Assembly (NCBI RefSeq): GCF_010015445.1
Contig: NC_053118.1
Coordinates: 8,183,781-8,247,780 of the forward strand
Origin: Perca fluviatilis
Taxonomy: Eukaryota; Chordata; Actinopteri; Perciformes; Percidae
Reading direction: 5' to 3'
DNA: 64,000 nucleotides
The translations under genes and the position numbers were made by a program. The notes under the pieces are model-generated. The model saw nothing but the letters and a program-made list of their open reading frames with translations, was not told the DNA's origin and searched no databases. Shown here in pieces: positions 1 to 12,700 of the stretch; positions within the stretch are counted from its first letter, which is position 1, and every line of letters begins with the position of its first letter.

Positions 1-394
1 GGAATTTAGATGTTTATTAAACCTTTTTACAAAATCCCCAATTTTTTTTTTTGCCATATGATTTTGTTTATGATATATTTTTTGTATCATGTTTGATACA
101 TTGGGCGTTTTGGGCAACGTTTTGCTCACAACAATGTTCATTTTAGGTACAAAAATTTGTTGTTTTTGGGACCTCAACTTCCATGCTTGTATGAGCTACA
201 CTTTCATCTTGACACTTTCGTCTTCCTCATCACTGCTAGGTGAACTTCCATTATCATGCATAGACTTCGGAGTCCATTCCTCCTCCTCATCATCATCTTC
301 CCCTAACTGCTCCATGTCACTTGAATTGCCATCTAATATCATGCTGATGACATTTTCAATATATTTCTTCTTCCTCTAGTCTTTTTGACATCTA

Positions 395-518
395 GGAGAG
401 AGGGGGAAGACATAGGAAATCGTCACAGGTCAGATTTGAACCCTGGACCTCTGCGTCGAGGCATAAACCTCTCAGTCTATGTGGGCCTGCTCTGCTCACT
501 GAGCCAACCCGGCCACAT
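395..518 (-). mobile_element. tRNA-derived SINE
   Basis: Read on the minus strand, the segment has a tRNA-like RNA polymerase III promoter: an A box (TGGCTCAGTGAGC, + positions 494-506) and a B box (GGTTCAAATCT, 432-442). A pyrimidine-rich run follows that is typical of fish SINEs. The A-B spacing is longer than in a functional tRNA and no cloverleaf with a paired acceptor stem is evident, so this is a SINE head rather than a tRNA gene. The boundaries are approximate. Confidence 0.65.
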
Positions 519-585
519 TGTTAAAGGAATTTTAATCCAGCTCTGTTTCATCTTAGTGTGGGTATTGTGTTAAGATGATGAAGTG

Positions 586-733
586 TTTGGCTTCCCTCCG
601 AGGTGCCAGTGCACGGAGGAGCGGACGTCGGCCTTGATCTGGCGGACTTCGGCGGACCTGCATGACACGTTTAGCGTCATCCTCCGCTGCTCTGCTGGGC
701 GGGGAGCTCTGTGCACTGGCACTGGAAGCCAAA
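586..733. mobile_element. small inverted-repeat (foldback/MITE-like) element
   Basis: Perfect 10-bp inverted ends (TTTGGCTTCC at 586-595, GGAAGCCAAA at 724-733) enclose 128 bp. Further inner complementarity is visible (CCAGTGCAC near 606 against GTGCACTGG near 711). There is no coding capacity. The superfamily is not identifiable and no clear target-site duplication is seen. Confidence 0.4.
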
Positions 734-1339
734 GACCGCTACTGCCGTGACACAGAGCTGGGTTTAAATCAGCAAAATATCATTTGAAGTCTTATTTTGT
801 CTACTGATATATACAGGTTTGGCTCTGTTTAAACTTATATTTTCCGAATGGTCGGCTGCACGGTGTGCACACTTTGCGTCCCTTCTCTCTCACAGTCAAC
901 AATGGTTTTCATGACCCTTAGACCCTTAGTGGCAGAATGTGACATAATGTATGCTTGAGGTGTGACTTCTGTGGAAGAAAAAGTTCTTTCAGGTCCAATG
1001 AAGTGGCTGGTTCAGATGGTTGTTAATCATCAGAAGTTCCCCAAAAGCTGTAGAGAGCAGATTGAGTCCGACCAGACTTTTATACAAGGTTACAGGAAGC
1101 AACTCAATTTAAACAAAAGCTGAGAAGAAATTCATTCCCAAGACTGTCTGAGTAGATTTGCATAGACATTGGGTCTGCTTAAACTAATAAAAAAAAAGTT
1201 CTTTGATTAGGTTAAGGTGTGAGGAGCTGATTTGGGCTCCGAACAAAAGGTCTCACTCAGTGGTCATGGTGAATGCATTCCTCTTGACACTAGGCTAAGA
1301 CAAAAGGCAGAACGCTTAATGACATCAGGATACACTAAC

Positions 1340-2176
1340 AGGTGATTAGTTTCAGCACAGCAGAAATGTCGATAACAACAATTGACAACTCTGCGGTAGT
1401 CCCCACCCAGACTGCTACAAACCTGGGTGTGACACTTGACGACCTACTCTCCTTCACTGCCAACATCACTGCAACTACCCGATCTGTGGCTATTTTCTGC
1501 ACAACATCAGAAGGATACGTCCCCTTCTAACCCAGAAGGCGGCTCAGGTTCTGGTTCAGGCCCTTGTTATCTCACGTTCGACTTGTCTTCAGTCTCCCCA
1601 AGTTCTCTCACACTACACCGCTCCTCCGCTCTCTTCACTGGTTACCAGTTGCTGCCCGCATCCGCTTCAAGACACTAGTACTTGCATACAGGGGCCACGA
1701 ATGGATCAGCCCCAGCTCACATCTAGGACCCGGTCAAACCCTACACCCCAACCCGCCCACTCCGCTCTGCATCAGCCAAACTGCGTGCTGTCCCCCTCAC
1801 AGCGAGGGACAACTAATCACTCAACCGAAATGCCGACTGTTCGCTGTCCTGGCTCCCAAATGGTGGAATGAGCTCCCTATTGACATCAGGATGGCCGAAA
1901 GCCTACGCATCTTCCGCCGAAGGCTAAAAACACATCACTTCCGACTACACCTTGGATAAACATGGAAGAAAAAAAAAATATAAAATATATATTTCTTGAA
2001 GCTGCACTTTCTTATGGCTCTTTGTAGTTCTGCTTATTTAAAGCTAATGTACTTGCGCTTACTACTTGTTGTCTGGAGAAGTTTGCACCTTCAGGGTTGA
2101 AAGCACTTAATTGGAAGTCGCTTTGGATAAAAGCGTGAGCTAAATGACATGTAATGTAATGTAATGTAATGTAATA
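1340..2176 (+). mobile_element. 5'-truncated L2-like non-LTR retrotransposon (3' end)
   Basis: Two reading-frame pieces (1342-1530 and 1564-1959) match the C-terminal end of reverse-transcriptase ORFs common in fish L2/CR1-type LINEs. Hallmarks are NLGVTLDD, LRSLHWLPVAARIRFKTL and, near the end, a FAVLAPKWWNELP-type block followed by FRRRLKTH. A deletion and frameshift around 1530-1600 separate the pieces. The 3' tail (AAGTCGCTTTGGATAAAAGC near 2115) runs into a short (GTAAT)n repeat ending at about 2176, which is how L2-type elements end. The polymerase domain proper is missing, so this is a dead copy. Confidence 0.75.
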
Positions 2177-3535
2177 AGAACAGCAAGGACTTGAATAGGT
2201 TTATTACAGCTTCTCTACCATTTCATTTCCAAAAAAACAGTGTCCCAGCTGTTTTTTCAATTGTCAGTTTAGGGAAAATGTCATCAGGTCACTTTTCTGT
2301 TTGAATGTTTGAAGGAGTAAAGTTTTGAAAGTTTAGTAAAGGGAAACAAATAAGACAGCCGAAGACTAAACCAAGTTAGGTTTTTGTATTTTATTGAGAT
2401 ATATTTGCAAATATAGGAAGAACATACATTTCACAAAAGACAGCAGCCCAATGTGGAAAAGTTTCTTCAATGAGTGAACAGGAACACTGAGCGTAAAATG
2501 CATCTTCAGAGTGACAGCACACACGCACTTGGCTTATCATGACTCTGCGTTTCTCACAGGCAATCTGATACACATGAAGGCAATCGAAAAACACAGGAGA
2601 CATCTTGGAACCATTTCGCCTCCTTCCCCCTGTACGACTTAGATAGTTTTAGGGTCCTTGTCTGTTCAGACATACAGTGCTCACATTATGTTCCGGACTT
2701 TGTGATTCTCACTTAGTTAGAATCAGAATCTGCATGTGGGAATGAGATGAACTCCCTTTCAGCATTGTGTGAGAAACTTAAACAGAAATAAGACAAAAAT
2801 ATAAAGAATCATGCTTAAATGTAAATTTCCCATTTTATACCCGTTATCTGTGTCACCATGACTAATGATTAAAAGGAAGGTCCCCAACTCCGTTACATTG
2901 GAATGCTGAACGCAGGTGCATGCAAACTCAAACACAGAAAACTCAAACACACACACACGCACTCGGGTGTAAAGTTCCAGTTGCACACTAAAAGGCTTTG
3001 CTTTTTGACCCCCCCCCTGTAAGTTTTATATTCACGCCAGTGTGACAAATCCCCAGGCTCTAGTCCCGTCTCACACTGGGACACACAGGAAGAGACAGGA
3101 AGGACAATTTATCCAATGAACATGAAGAGGTGATGGGATTAAATATTTTCAGACAAACCTGTTTTAAGGGGAATAATCTAGCGTAGCTGCATGTCAACTA
3201 GGAATGCCTACAAGTAGCTCAGCGTTAAGTACAGCACAACGGGACACCTGCCTAATATGGAACAAGTTCTTGTGTGCGTGTGTGTGTGTGTGTGTGGGGG
3301 GGGGTTTGCATGGAGACTCCAAAACACCGGCAACAGGAATGTGTTCATTTCGCCACGCTGCTTTGTTCCTGCTGAACCCCGGTGTGCGTTCTTGGACCGG
3401 GATCAATTAGATTGAGAGTAATTCTTGTGCCTGTCAGCAAAAAAACACAATGTAATTTGTCAGCTGTCTTGGCGCCGTGTCAGGAAATGTTTGACTGTGT
3501 GATCCCCGGGGCCCAGTGGGAGGGGCACATGAAGG
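2177..3535. other. upstream flank of the dipeptidase gene, no gene seen
   Basis: No credible exon was found. The segment holds a short (CA)n tract near 2949, a poly-C run near 3009 and a (GT)n-poly-G run near 3276-3304. Any distal promoter elements of the downstream gene would lie here, but none could be assigned by eye. Confidence 0.5.
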
Positions 3536-3540
3536 GAGGC

Positions 3541-3548
3541 TATATAAA
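3541..3548 (+). promoter_or_regulatory. TATA box of the cndp1-like gene
   Basis: The sequence TATATAAA lies about 25-30 bp upstream of a plausible start site near 3570. It is followed by a short untranslated exon with a good splice donor at 3611. The spacing fits a focused TATA-type promoter, as expected for a tissue-restricted secreted enzyme. The start site itself is inferred from spacing. Confidence 0.65.
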
Positions 3549-3569
3549 TGTCTTGGCAGCAGCACAAGG

Positions 3570-3610
3570 CCCGAGGAGAGCGCCACACACACACCTCCAG
3601 CAGAGACAAG
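3570..3610 (+). other. cndp1: probable non-coding exon 1 (5' UTR) of cndp1-like gene
   Basis: The coding start at 4026 is immediately preceded by a splice acceptor (CTCTCCCAACAG), so transcription must begin in an upstream exon. The best candidate ends at 3610 with donor CAAG|GTAGGA and begins about 25-30 bp after the TATA box at 3541. It holds no ATG. The 5' end is approximate; the intron would be 3611-4025 (415 bp). Confidence 0.55.
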
Positions 3611-4025
3611 GTAGGACCAGGAGTGTAGTTTGACTTTGAAATATATTCACAGGTGAGGGTGATATTACACTCCGTTATTACGCATGAATTACAAATGGTG
3701 GACATTAAATGAATAGAGGCGTTTCTTTGTCATATATCCTTGTAAACTGAATATCTTTGGGTTTTAGACAAAAAAATGCATTTGAAGACGTCACCTTGGA
3801 CTCAAAACAGAAAACATTTTGTAGACTAACAATTCAGTGAATGAGCAATTGGCAGATTAACCATCACGTAGCGTTGGAGCGTCACATTTAAAGAACATTT
3901 CACCTTTCCTTTTTCATTTCTTGCATTGGTGGAATCTGGACTCCATGATCTTACTCTGATGAAGTGATGAGCGCTCACACAGCCATCTGCAGGACCAATA
4001 ATTCAGTTTCTGCCTCTCCCAACAG

Positions 4026-4136
4026 ATGAATGTTCCAGTTCTGCCCTCCATCCTGCTGCTCATCTCTACTGCCCATGCCTTCCAGTACACGGAGCTTGCA
4101 CAGCACATTGACAGCCATCAAGAAGAATATGTGGAG
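4026..4136 (+). CDS. cndp1: cndp1-like coding exon 1 (residues 1-37, signal peptide)
   Basis: The ATG is the first base triplet after the acceptor CAACAG. The exon encodes a hydrophobic leader ([13 protein letters not shown]) followed by the mature N-terminus [10 protein letters not shown]. It ends in phase 0 at donor GTGGAG|GTACAA. No in-frame upstream ATG exists in this exon. Confidence 0.9.
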
Positions 4137-6339
4137 GTACAATATAATTCTTCCTCTTCTTTTGGCAATGCTTTTCAGAGTCCAGGCACTGCAGAGTCCA
4201 AGCATTAGAGATGTCAAATTAACACCACCACAGAGATTGTATTTCCTACTGAGCAAACTCCTAAACGTAACTAGTCCTGGTCCACAACGTTGACTACATG
4301 TTTAAAACTAACTTAAACTTGAATAAACGGTCATGTGATTAAAACGGCCACCGCGCGGCAAAGGTACATGTCACTTGGTGCCTAAAAAGTTTTCAAAATC
4401 CCTTTAAAACCTTGCACAGTAATAATGGCTTTTAGAGATCATTTTAAAAATCCATACCATTTAGTAACGGTGCTCAGATTCCTTGGTTTCAAATGAAAGA
4501 GAACATTTTAGTCTAGTAGTGAAGTAATTGTGGTGTATTTGACACGATGGCAGAAGGATTTTGTTTTGAGTCTTGTGTCGGTGTGTGTTTCAGGCTCTAA
4601 GGGACTGGATTGCAATCGAAAGCGACTCCAGCAACGTCTTAAAGAGAGCCGAGCTGCACCGCATGATGGACATGACGGCTCAGAAGCTGAGGCCGATGGG
4701 AGGGACTGTCGAGCTGGTGGACATCGGAGAACAAGAAGTCAGTGACAGAGCTTTCTCTCCTGGCTTTTAAAAAAAAAATCTTTATAACAATAGCTGCAAT
4801 ACTGAGATGTTATATAAGTAATCGCCATCCTACCTGGTTAGTAAATATTCTGGTTCTGGTTGGCTTGTCATCAGGGAGGGGGGACAGAGGCTGTCAGAGT
4901 TTGTGAGGAAAGTTTAGTGGACTGGAACAGGTCAGGCAGGGTCAAGTGGGGCCGGCAGAATCCAAGATCCTAAAAACAGGCTCAGAACAGGCAGACATGT
5001 AAGGGTTAATGCCCGCGAGGTGTCCATTATCAGTAATGTATGGACACTTAGAATGACATTAAGATTAGGAGGGCATCAGAAGGGCCCGCTTATGTCATGG
5101 TCACTTGCCTAATAACATTCATTTATATTTAAAAAAGTTTTACTGTTTTATCTACCTGAAGCAAACATTCCCATCCCATAAAGTTCTATGCAATGCAAAC
5201 ATTGTTCACATGCTCCATATTTCTTATAATGATTATAATAATATAATACATATTTCTTAATATAATGCTACACACTGTGGCTATTTGAGAGATTGAGATT
5301 GTGCAGTGTGTGTACTTTGCTGTTGCAACACATGAAAGCAAAGTATGTGCACATGCTGGAGGGACACTGCAGATAAGATAAGATAAAATAATACTTGTAA
5401 ACATTGTCTGTTACACAAGGGTTACAGAAAATGTTCTTTGACAAGGCTCCGGTCACAAAGAGACATTCACACAGACATATAAAAGCAAGACGGGGGTGTT
5501 GAGCTATGAGCTGACTGTGGTGTTCATTTTGTGCTGTTCAGTATGGCTGTTGCAGAGGGGATGAAGGATTTCTTGTAGATCTTTTGCGGGCCAAGCAGTC
5601 CATGCTGATGTTAACTCTGCTTTAATGTCTGCAGCTTCCGGACGGCCAGACGTTAGCGTTGCCTAAAGTGGTGACGGCTCAGTTTGGCAATGACTCAAAC
5701 AAACTCACAGTGTGTGTCTACGGTCACGTGGACGTCCAGCCAGCGAAGCTAGAGGACGGCTGGGCAACAGATCCCTACAACCTGACGGACATCAACGGTA
5801 ACAGCCTTTAAGCGCCAGGTCCTGCTGCGCAGCCAAACAAAGCTCAGACCCACAGAACGCTCCAAAAGCCACAAAGAATGTAATTCTTTGTGGCTTTTCA
5901 CAGTTTCCAAAGATACCAAACATGTCAGGCGGAATTTAACATTTAAAATGATGCTCAAAACAGCTTCAACATTTCCATCTGATGGAATGGTAAATGTAAA
6001 TGGGCTGCATTCATATAGCACATTTCTAGTCTTAACAGCTATGGTAGTTATAGCACTTTAACATAGTACAGGACCATTTACAATTCACATATTTATACAG
6101 TGTGGCCGAGGCTTACCGTACAAGGTGCCACCTGCTCAGCAGATAAACGTTCACACACGTTCACACTCCGATGGCGCAGCATTAGGAGCAATTCAGGGTT
6201 CAAGGCCCAAGGAAACTTTGACATGTAGACTGCTGGGGCCAGGGATCGGACCGCGGACCATCTGATTGGTAGACGAGTGTGCAGTGTCCAGGTGCAGTCA
6301 TAAAAGACATGTAGAGGGGGGAGAGAGAGAGAGAGAGAC

Positions 6340-6377
<38 letters not shown>

Positions 6378-6497
6378 TGCAGTGATGGTTGAGCGAGCTG
6401 GAGAGGTTGAAGAGTGAATGAATAAGAGCAAAGTGAATCAGAGGAATAAAACTTTATTTTTAGATTGTTTCACAGCAGCTTTGTTCTAAAGTATGAA

Positions 6498-6543
<46 letters not shown>

Positions 6544-6653
6544 TGTTGCGTATCTTAACGCAAACAGCGTTTTACATCCATAACTAAACAGAAAGTACTT
6601 CACATTACACAGGTTTGAAACATCCCATCTAATCTCCAGTGCCACCCCCTTCT

Positions 6654-6732
<79 letters not shown>

Positions 6733-9700
6733 ATAGAATGACTCTTGTGCCTGTAGGTAACCTGTATGGAAGAGGAGCGTCAGACAACAAGGCTCCAGTT
6801 TTAGCGTGGATCCATGCTGTGGAGGCGTACCAGGCCCTTAACATGGTGAGAGACGTTCATTCGGGCTGTTTATGCATGCCACAAAAAGTCACAAAAATGT
6901 GTAAGGGGGCTGCAGAGGCACCGAGACCTCAGACCAAAGGACGGATTAGAGCGCTAATTTGCAACTCATCTTTGCCATTAAAACACTTTAAAGGTCCCAT
7001 GTCACTTTATGAGTTTTTTTAACATTAATATGCGTTTCCCCAGCCTGCCTATGGTCCCCCCCCCAGTGGCAAATGGTGATAGGTGTAAACGGAGCCCTGG
7101 GTATCCTGCTCTGCCTTTGAGAAAATGAAAGCTCAGATGGGCCGATCTGGAATCGTCTCCTTATGAGGTCATAAGGAGCAAGGTTACCTCCCCTTTCTCT
7201 GCTTTGCCCTCCCAGAGAATTTGGCCCACCCATGAGAGAGAGACATCATGGCTTTCAAACGAGCAAAGTGGCAGTTGGTCAAGGCCACACCCCCACTCTA
7301 CACCTTGCCCCCCCCCTCTCCTCCTCATTAGATACAGACACAGAAATGGCACATCCTAAGGAAAGCTCATTGTGGGACTGGCTCTAGTGGCTGTAGTTCT
7401 GCACCAAGGCTGAATTTGGGGAAAGAGACTTCAGATACAGTATTAGGGGACCACTAAGGTCTATATAAAAGAGACTTCAGATACAGTATTAGGGGACCAC
7501 TAAGGTCTATATAAAAGATACTTCAGATACAGCATTAGGGGACCACTAAGGCCTATATAAAAGAGACTTCAGATACAGTATTAGGGGACCACTAAGGTCT
7601 ATATAAAAGATACTTCAGATACAGTATTAGGGGACCACTAAGGCCTATATAAAAGATACTTCAGATACAGTATTAGGGGACCACTAAGGTCTATATAAAA
7701 GAGACTTCAGATACAGTATTAGGGGACCACTAAGGTCTATATAAAAGAGACTTCAGATACAGTATTAGGGGACCACTAAGGTCTATAATAAAAGAGACTT
7801 CAGATACAGTATTAGGGGACCACTAAGGCCTATATAAAAGAGACTTCAGATACAGTATTAGGGGACCACTAAGGTCTATATAAAAGCATCCAAAGAGCAC
7901 CATGTCATGGGACCTTTAAATTCAAAGAGGGAAACAGAGCGTGCAGGCAAGACAGATCTAAAAGATGACTCCTATTTATTTAAAACACTCGACACATAAC
8001 TGCAACCTTAGAGAGAGAGAGAGAGAGAGTGAGAGCCAACAGCCCAGCTTCAGCCAGACTGACTGAGTCACTGCTGTTTTTGCTAAGTCACTGCTGTTTT
8101 GTGCTAAGTCACTGCTGTTTGTGCAAAGTCACCGCTGGCTAAGTCACTGCAGCAGTCTGTCCCCACCATCCTCTCTGCCACTTTATCTTGGGAAACAAAG
8201 CACGCAGCTGAATGTGCACATGAACAGGCCTGATCCTAGGCCTGCACGATAAATCGATCTCGATTCACCCCTGTTCGCGATCTAATTTTTTAATGACTTT
8301 GATTTGTTTTTTCTTCTTTTTTTTTTCTCCTTCAATTAATTTATTGAAAGCATTTTACATTGACATTAACATGTTTTAATTATGTAAAGACATGTTCAAG
8401 GAGTTCAGATAGAGCCAGCATCAGGGCCATATTTAGTTCAATGTGTTACATGTCACGATTTTTGGTAGCCTACTGTAAATGGCCAGTATGTACTTTATTT
8501 TCTTTATTCGTTTAAGCCTCTGTGTTTACAGGCTTGTGGTGATGCACAATGTGCTATAGGTGCCCAAAAAAAAAACTATATTTGGTACTGCCAATTTGTT
8601 TTGTTTTGTCATGGTTCATGTGTGCAATGAACATTACACTTCGTGAGAAACAAATCATGGCAGAGAATGGTGATATCAATTCTAAGCTAAAAAATCGTGA
8701 TTCATATTTTTCCCCGAATCGTGCAGGCCTACCTGATCCAGATGCTGGGTGCATTAAGGGGAAAGGAAGTGTGTTATGGCTCCTGATATTTGTTCCACAA
8801 AGCCTGTTGTAACCCCATTACAATTTTCAAAAAGGTCATCCAAAATCAGCTGTTTTTTCAGATGAGAGCCCCACTGATCTGACGCAGTAGCGCTGTTCCC
8901 CTGTCTGTCCACCAGGAGCTGCCGGTCAATGTGAAGTTTGTCATCGAGGGCATGGAGGAGACGGGCTCTAACGGCCTGGACGCCATGATCGTGGCCCAGA
9001 GAGACACCTTCTTCTCCGACGTGGATTACATCATCATCTCAGACTGCGGCTGGCTGAGCCGGCGGCCCGCCCTCACCTACGGCACCAGAGGCAACTGCTA
9101 CTTCTTCGCTGAGGTTGTGTATTCACGCACACGCACACACACACAGAAACACACATCCAAACTGAAACATTCAGCTTCAGATAAGTTGCCGGTAATCCTT
9201 CAGTCACTCAGCTCTTCCGTGGTGTGTTTTTTTTAGGTTGAAGGACCTAAACAGGACTTACATTCTGGTGTTTATGGAGGCTCAGTGATTGAACCAATGA
9301 CTGACCTCATTGGCATTCTGGGTGAGTGTATTTTTAGGTAGTACACATCACTCTCTCACTCACTCACTCACTCACTCACTCACTCACTCACTCACTCACT
9401 CACTCACTCACTCACACTCACTCACTCACTCACTCACAGGAAGATAAGACACTGGACCTGAGATCGGTAGGGCCTCAGCACCACGCCAGATACCTGCAGA
9501 GCACATTTTGACTGTTAACCTTTATTATTATTATGATAAGGCTAGGATTATGTTATGTATTTCAAAAAGACCAAAACCAACAATGTGTTAGTCACCTCTT
9601 AATACTTTGTGACTTCCTTTGTCTGTGGCTCTCAGCTCCAAGCCCATTGGTTCTTACTGAGGAGCTACATCTTCAAAACAGGTCACCAATAGTTTCACTT

Positions 9701-12700
9701 TAGTAAATAGTGACTTTGTTGAGGACTATTTTCAGCAGCGGATGAATCCACATGTGGAGCTGTAGTGAGTAATGTCACCAGGACGGTGTGTGTGTGCGTG
9801 CGTGCGTGCGTGCGTGCGTGCGACTGTCAGAACACAGTACAGTGTGAGGCTCACTGATGGTTTTTATGATCCATCAGCTGTTATACACACAGTTAAATGG
9901 AGCTCATTAAGCATTTTAATGTGCTGTGTGAATGTCTGATATATATTGGCAGCCAATCCACCAACGTAATATTGAAGCTATCATAAGATTTAACACCTAC
10001 AAGCACTCTTTTAGCACTTAGCCCTGATTCACTGTGGGACAGTTAGCTCTTTATAAGATGAACACATCTGTTTAGGAACGTGCACCACTGTTTTAGTAAA
10101 CAGAGCATATTTCCAAGAAAACTGCATTTAATGAAATGACCACAAACTAACTGAGACGGAGACCGGAAGCTTAGAGTTCATGTATTCACTCCTCTCTGCA
10201 TTATTCTGTTTCAGGCACTTCAGGTCTGTCATCGTGTGTATGATTAATATTGCTTCACTTGTTTGCAGAGTTATGCAAGATTTTTTTGCTTTTGCAAGAG
10301 ATGTATAATGTGTTGCTGGTTTGGTGTAACTTGTGGTCTTAGACACGCTGATCAGCCCCAGCGGTACGATCCTGATTCCCGGGATCAGGGAAGCTGTGGC
10401 TCCTCTCTCTGATGATGAATGGAAAATGTATCAGGACATCCAATTTGACATCGAAAACCACAAGAACAAGACCGGTGTCAACCAGCTCATGTACAACAAT
10501 AAGGTAAGAGCATAATCTACTTCAAGACAACGTGGACACAACAAGATTAGTGTTCACTGTGTGTTTCCTGAAGGTGGACCTGTTGGCCCACATGTGGCGC
10601 TACCCCACTGTCTCCATCCATGGCATCGAGGGGGCCTTCTCAGACCCTGGCACAAAGACGGTCATCCCTGCTAAGGTCACTGCCAAGTTCTCCATTCGAC
10701 AAGTTCCCAACATGGACCCTGCTATGGTCAAGAAACAGGTAAACAGGATGTGGAGGCTCTTAATCAGGTCTTTACCTCTCATAAAGTGCCTCTCCTCTAA
10801 TCTGGTTGCTTTCGTGCCGTAGGTAACAGACTACCTTCACTCAGTGTTTGCAAAGCGGAAGAGTCCCAATAAGCTGAAAGTCACGATGGTGATCGGGGCC
10901 AAGCCTTGGCTGGCCGACCCTCAGCATGCTCTCTACGAGGCCGGGAAGGCTGCTGTGAACAGAGGTACACAACGCATTCAACACCTTCAGTATCACTATC
11001 TCTCTGAAATTAGTAGGAATGGGCAAAAAAGTTCTCAAGTAGCCTGAGTGAATGTACTCATAATCCCACATGTGCAGTATAAAAAAGGGTCTGGCTTCTC
11101 CCGAATTTTGTTCGGGACACGATCTCGTATTTTACAAAAATAGTTCACCGAAACGTGTTTCTGGAAACATTTTAAGCGAGAAATAGGCCACGCAGTTGCT
11201 GAATCTGTCTTCATTTCAGATCGACAAAGGTCAGTTTAAAAGATGTTTGTCAGATTTTGAGAGGCGTTTGTCACGCTCGTCACGCTCGTCACGCTCGTCA
11301 CGCTCGTCACGCTCGTCATTTCCGGTAATTGGTCATTGAGCCCCACTGGCCGATTCAACAAGTCAAATCGGCCCAAACGAACGCTGGCGGCTCCTCTGAA
11401 TGACAATGGCACGGAACACACCAAACAGACTCAAGTCACTGACCTCGCCAGACTGTCCGACGGCCGATAATCGGGTTGGTGTGTCAGCGCCTTAAGGGGG
11501 GCAGGGACAGAAGCTAAGGGGGGCTCAAAATAGAGATGAAAGTCTGAAGGATATCACACATGGTGTTCCACATGGTTCAGTTGAAGGGCCACTCACTTGC
11601 TGCAGACATTTATGAATGTATAAAACCAAATCAGAAATAGTCCTTTTATGCCATCCATAATTACTGTATTATTATCTGGGCATCTATCTTCCAATGTTCA
11701 GTGCATTAAACACAGGCTTGTTTCTCTTCCTGCTTCAACACAAGTACAGTACAAGTACAAGTGCAGGTGTTGTTACTGAAACACTGATCGTATCTTAGTT
11801 TGTCTTTGGGCTGGACTCTGCATGAAGCTGCATCACGGATCTTTTAGTCTTACTTTGCCAGACCTTCCTCCACAGCGCTGCGGAGGAGGGTCTGGCTAGT
11901 CCACACAGCATTCCTGGGATGGGAGAAAAACGTGCTCTGGTTTATTGGCCTGTCTTTAAACCAATCACAATCGTCTTGGGCGGAAAATCAATGACGGTGC
12001 CTCTGCAAAATAGCCTCTGGAAGGAACCTGTTTTGGTGGAACATGTGTACGTTCAAAAGTAGTTTTAGTCGTGCGACAGAAAACTCAGATTGGACAGATA
12101 GTCTAGCTAGCTGTCTGGATTTACCCTACAGAGATCTGAGGAGCAGTTAACCACAGTCCTCAGAAATCCACCGGAGTTTAATATTCCAAAACAAAACAAA
12201 ACCGAAGGTAACGGACGGCTGTCAGAAAAGGCGGAATTTCCGATGACAACGGAGCAATCCCGGAAGTGGAACGTCATGGATATAGACTACTGATCTTATG
12301 CCCCATGTTAGATTATTGGATAATATGCCTCTCTGTTTACTGCTTCAGGACATCTTGCTCCTCAGCTGTTTCATACTGTGCTAGATACCGAGAGCTTATG
12401 TCCATTGCCCTGTACCTTCTCCAGTTTTTAACACGGATCCTGACCTGATCCGCGAGGGCGGGACCATCCCCATCGCCAGAACCTTCCAGGATGTGACGAG
12501 GAAAAGCATCATCATGATGCCCATCGGAGGCTTCGATGACGGCATGCACTCCCAGAATGAGAAAATAAGCAGGTTTGACTCCACTGGGTTTCTATTTCAT
12601 TTTACATTTTTTTTAAGATTTTTTATTTTTTTTTAGATTTCTTTATTTAAAAGGGACAACGCACATTAATCAACATGAGTACAGAGTGCAACGTGTAAAT

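Noticed and set aside
395..518. tRNA gene on the minus strand
   Set aside because: A and B boxes are present but spacing is too long and no acceptor stem pairs; it is a SINE head.
4530..4745. 71-residue open frame overlapping coding exon 2
   Set aside because: It is the alternative frame of the real exon 4594-4737; the frame joining to the neighbours in phase encodes the dipeptidase.
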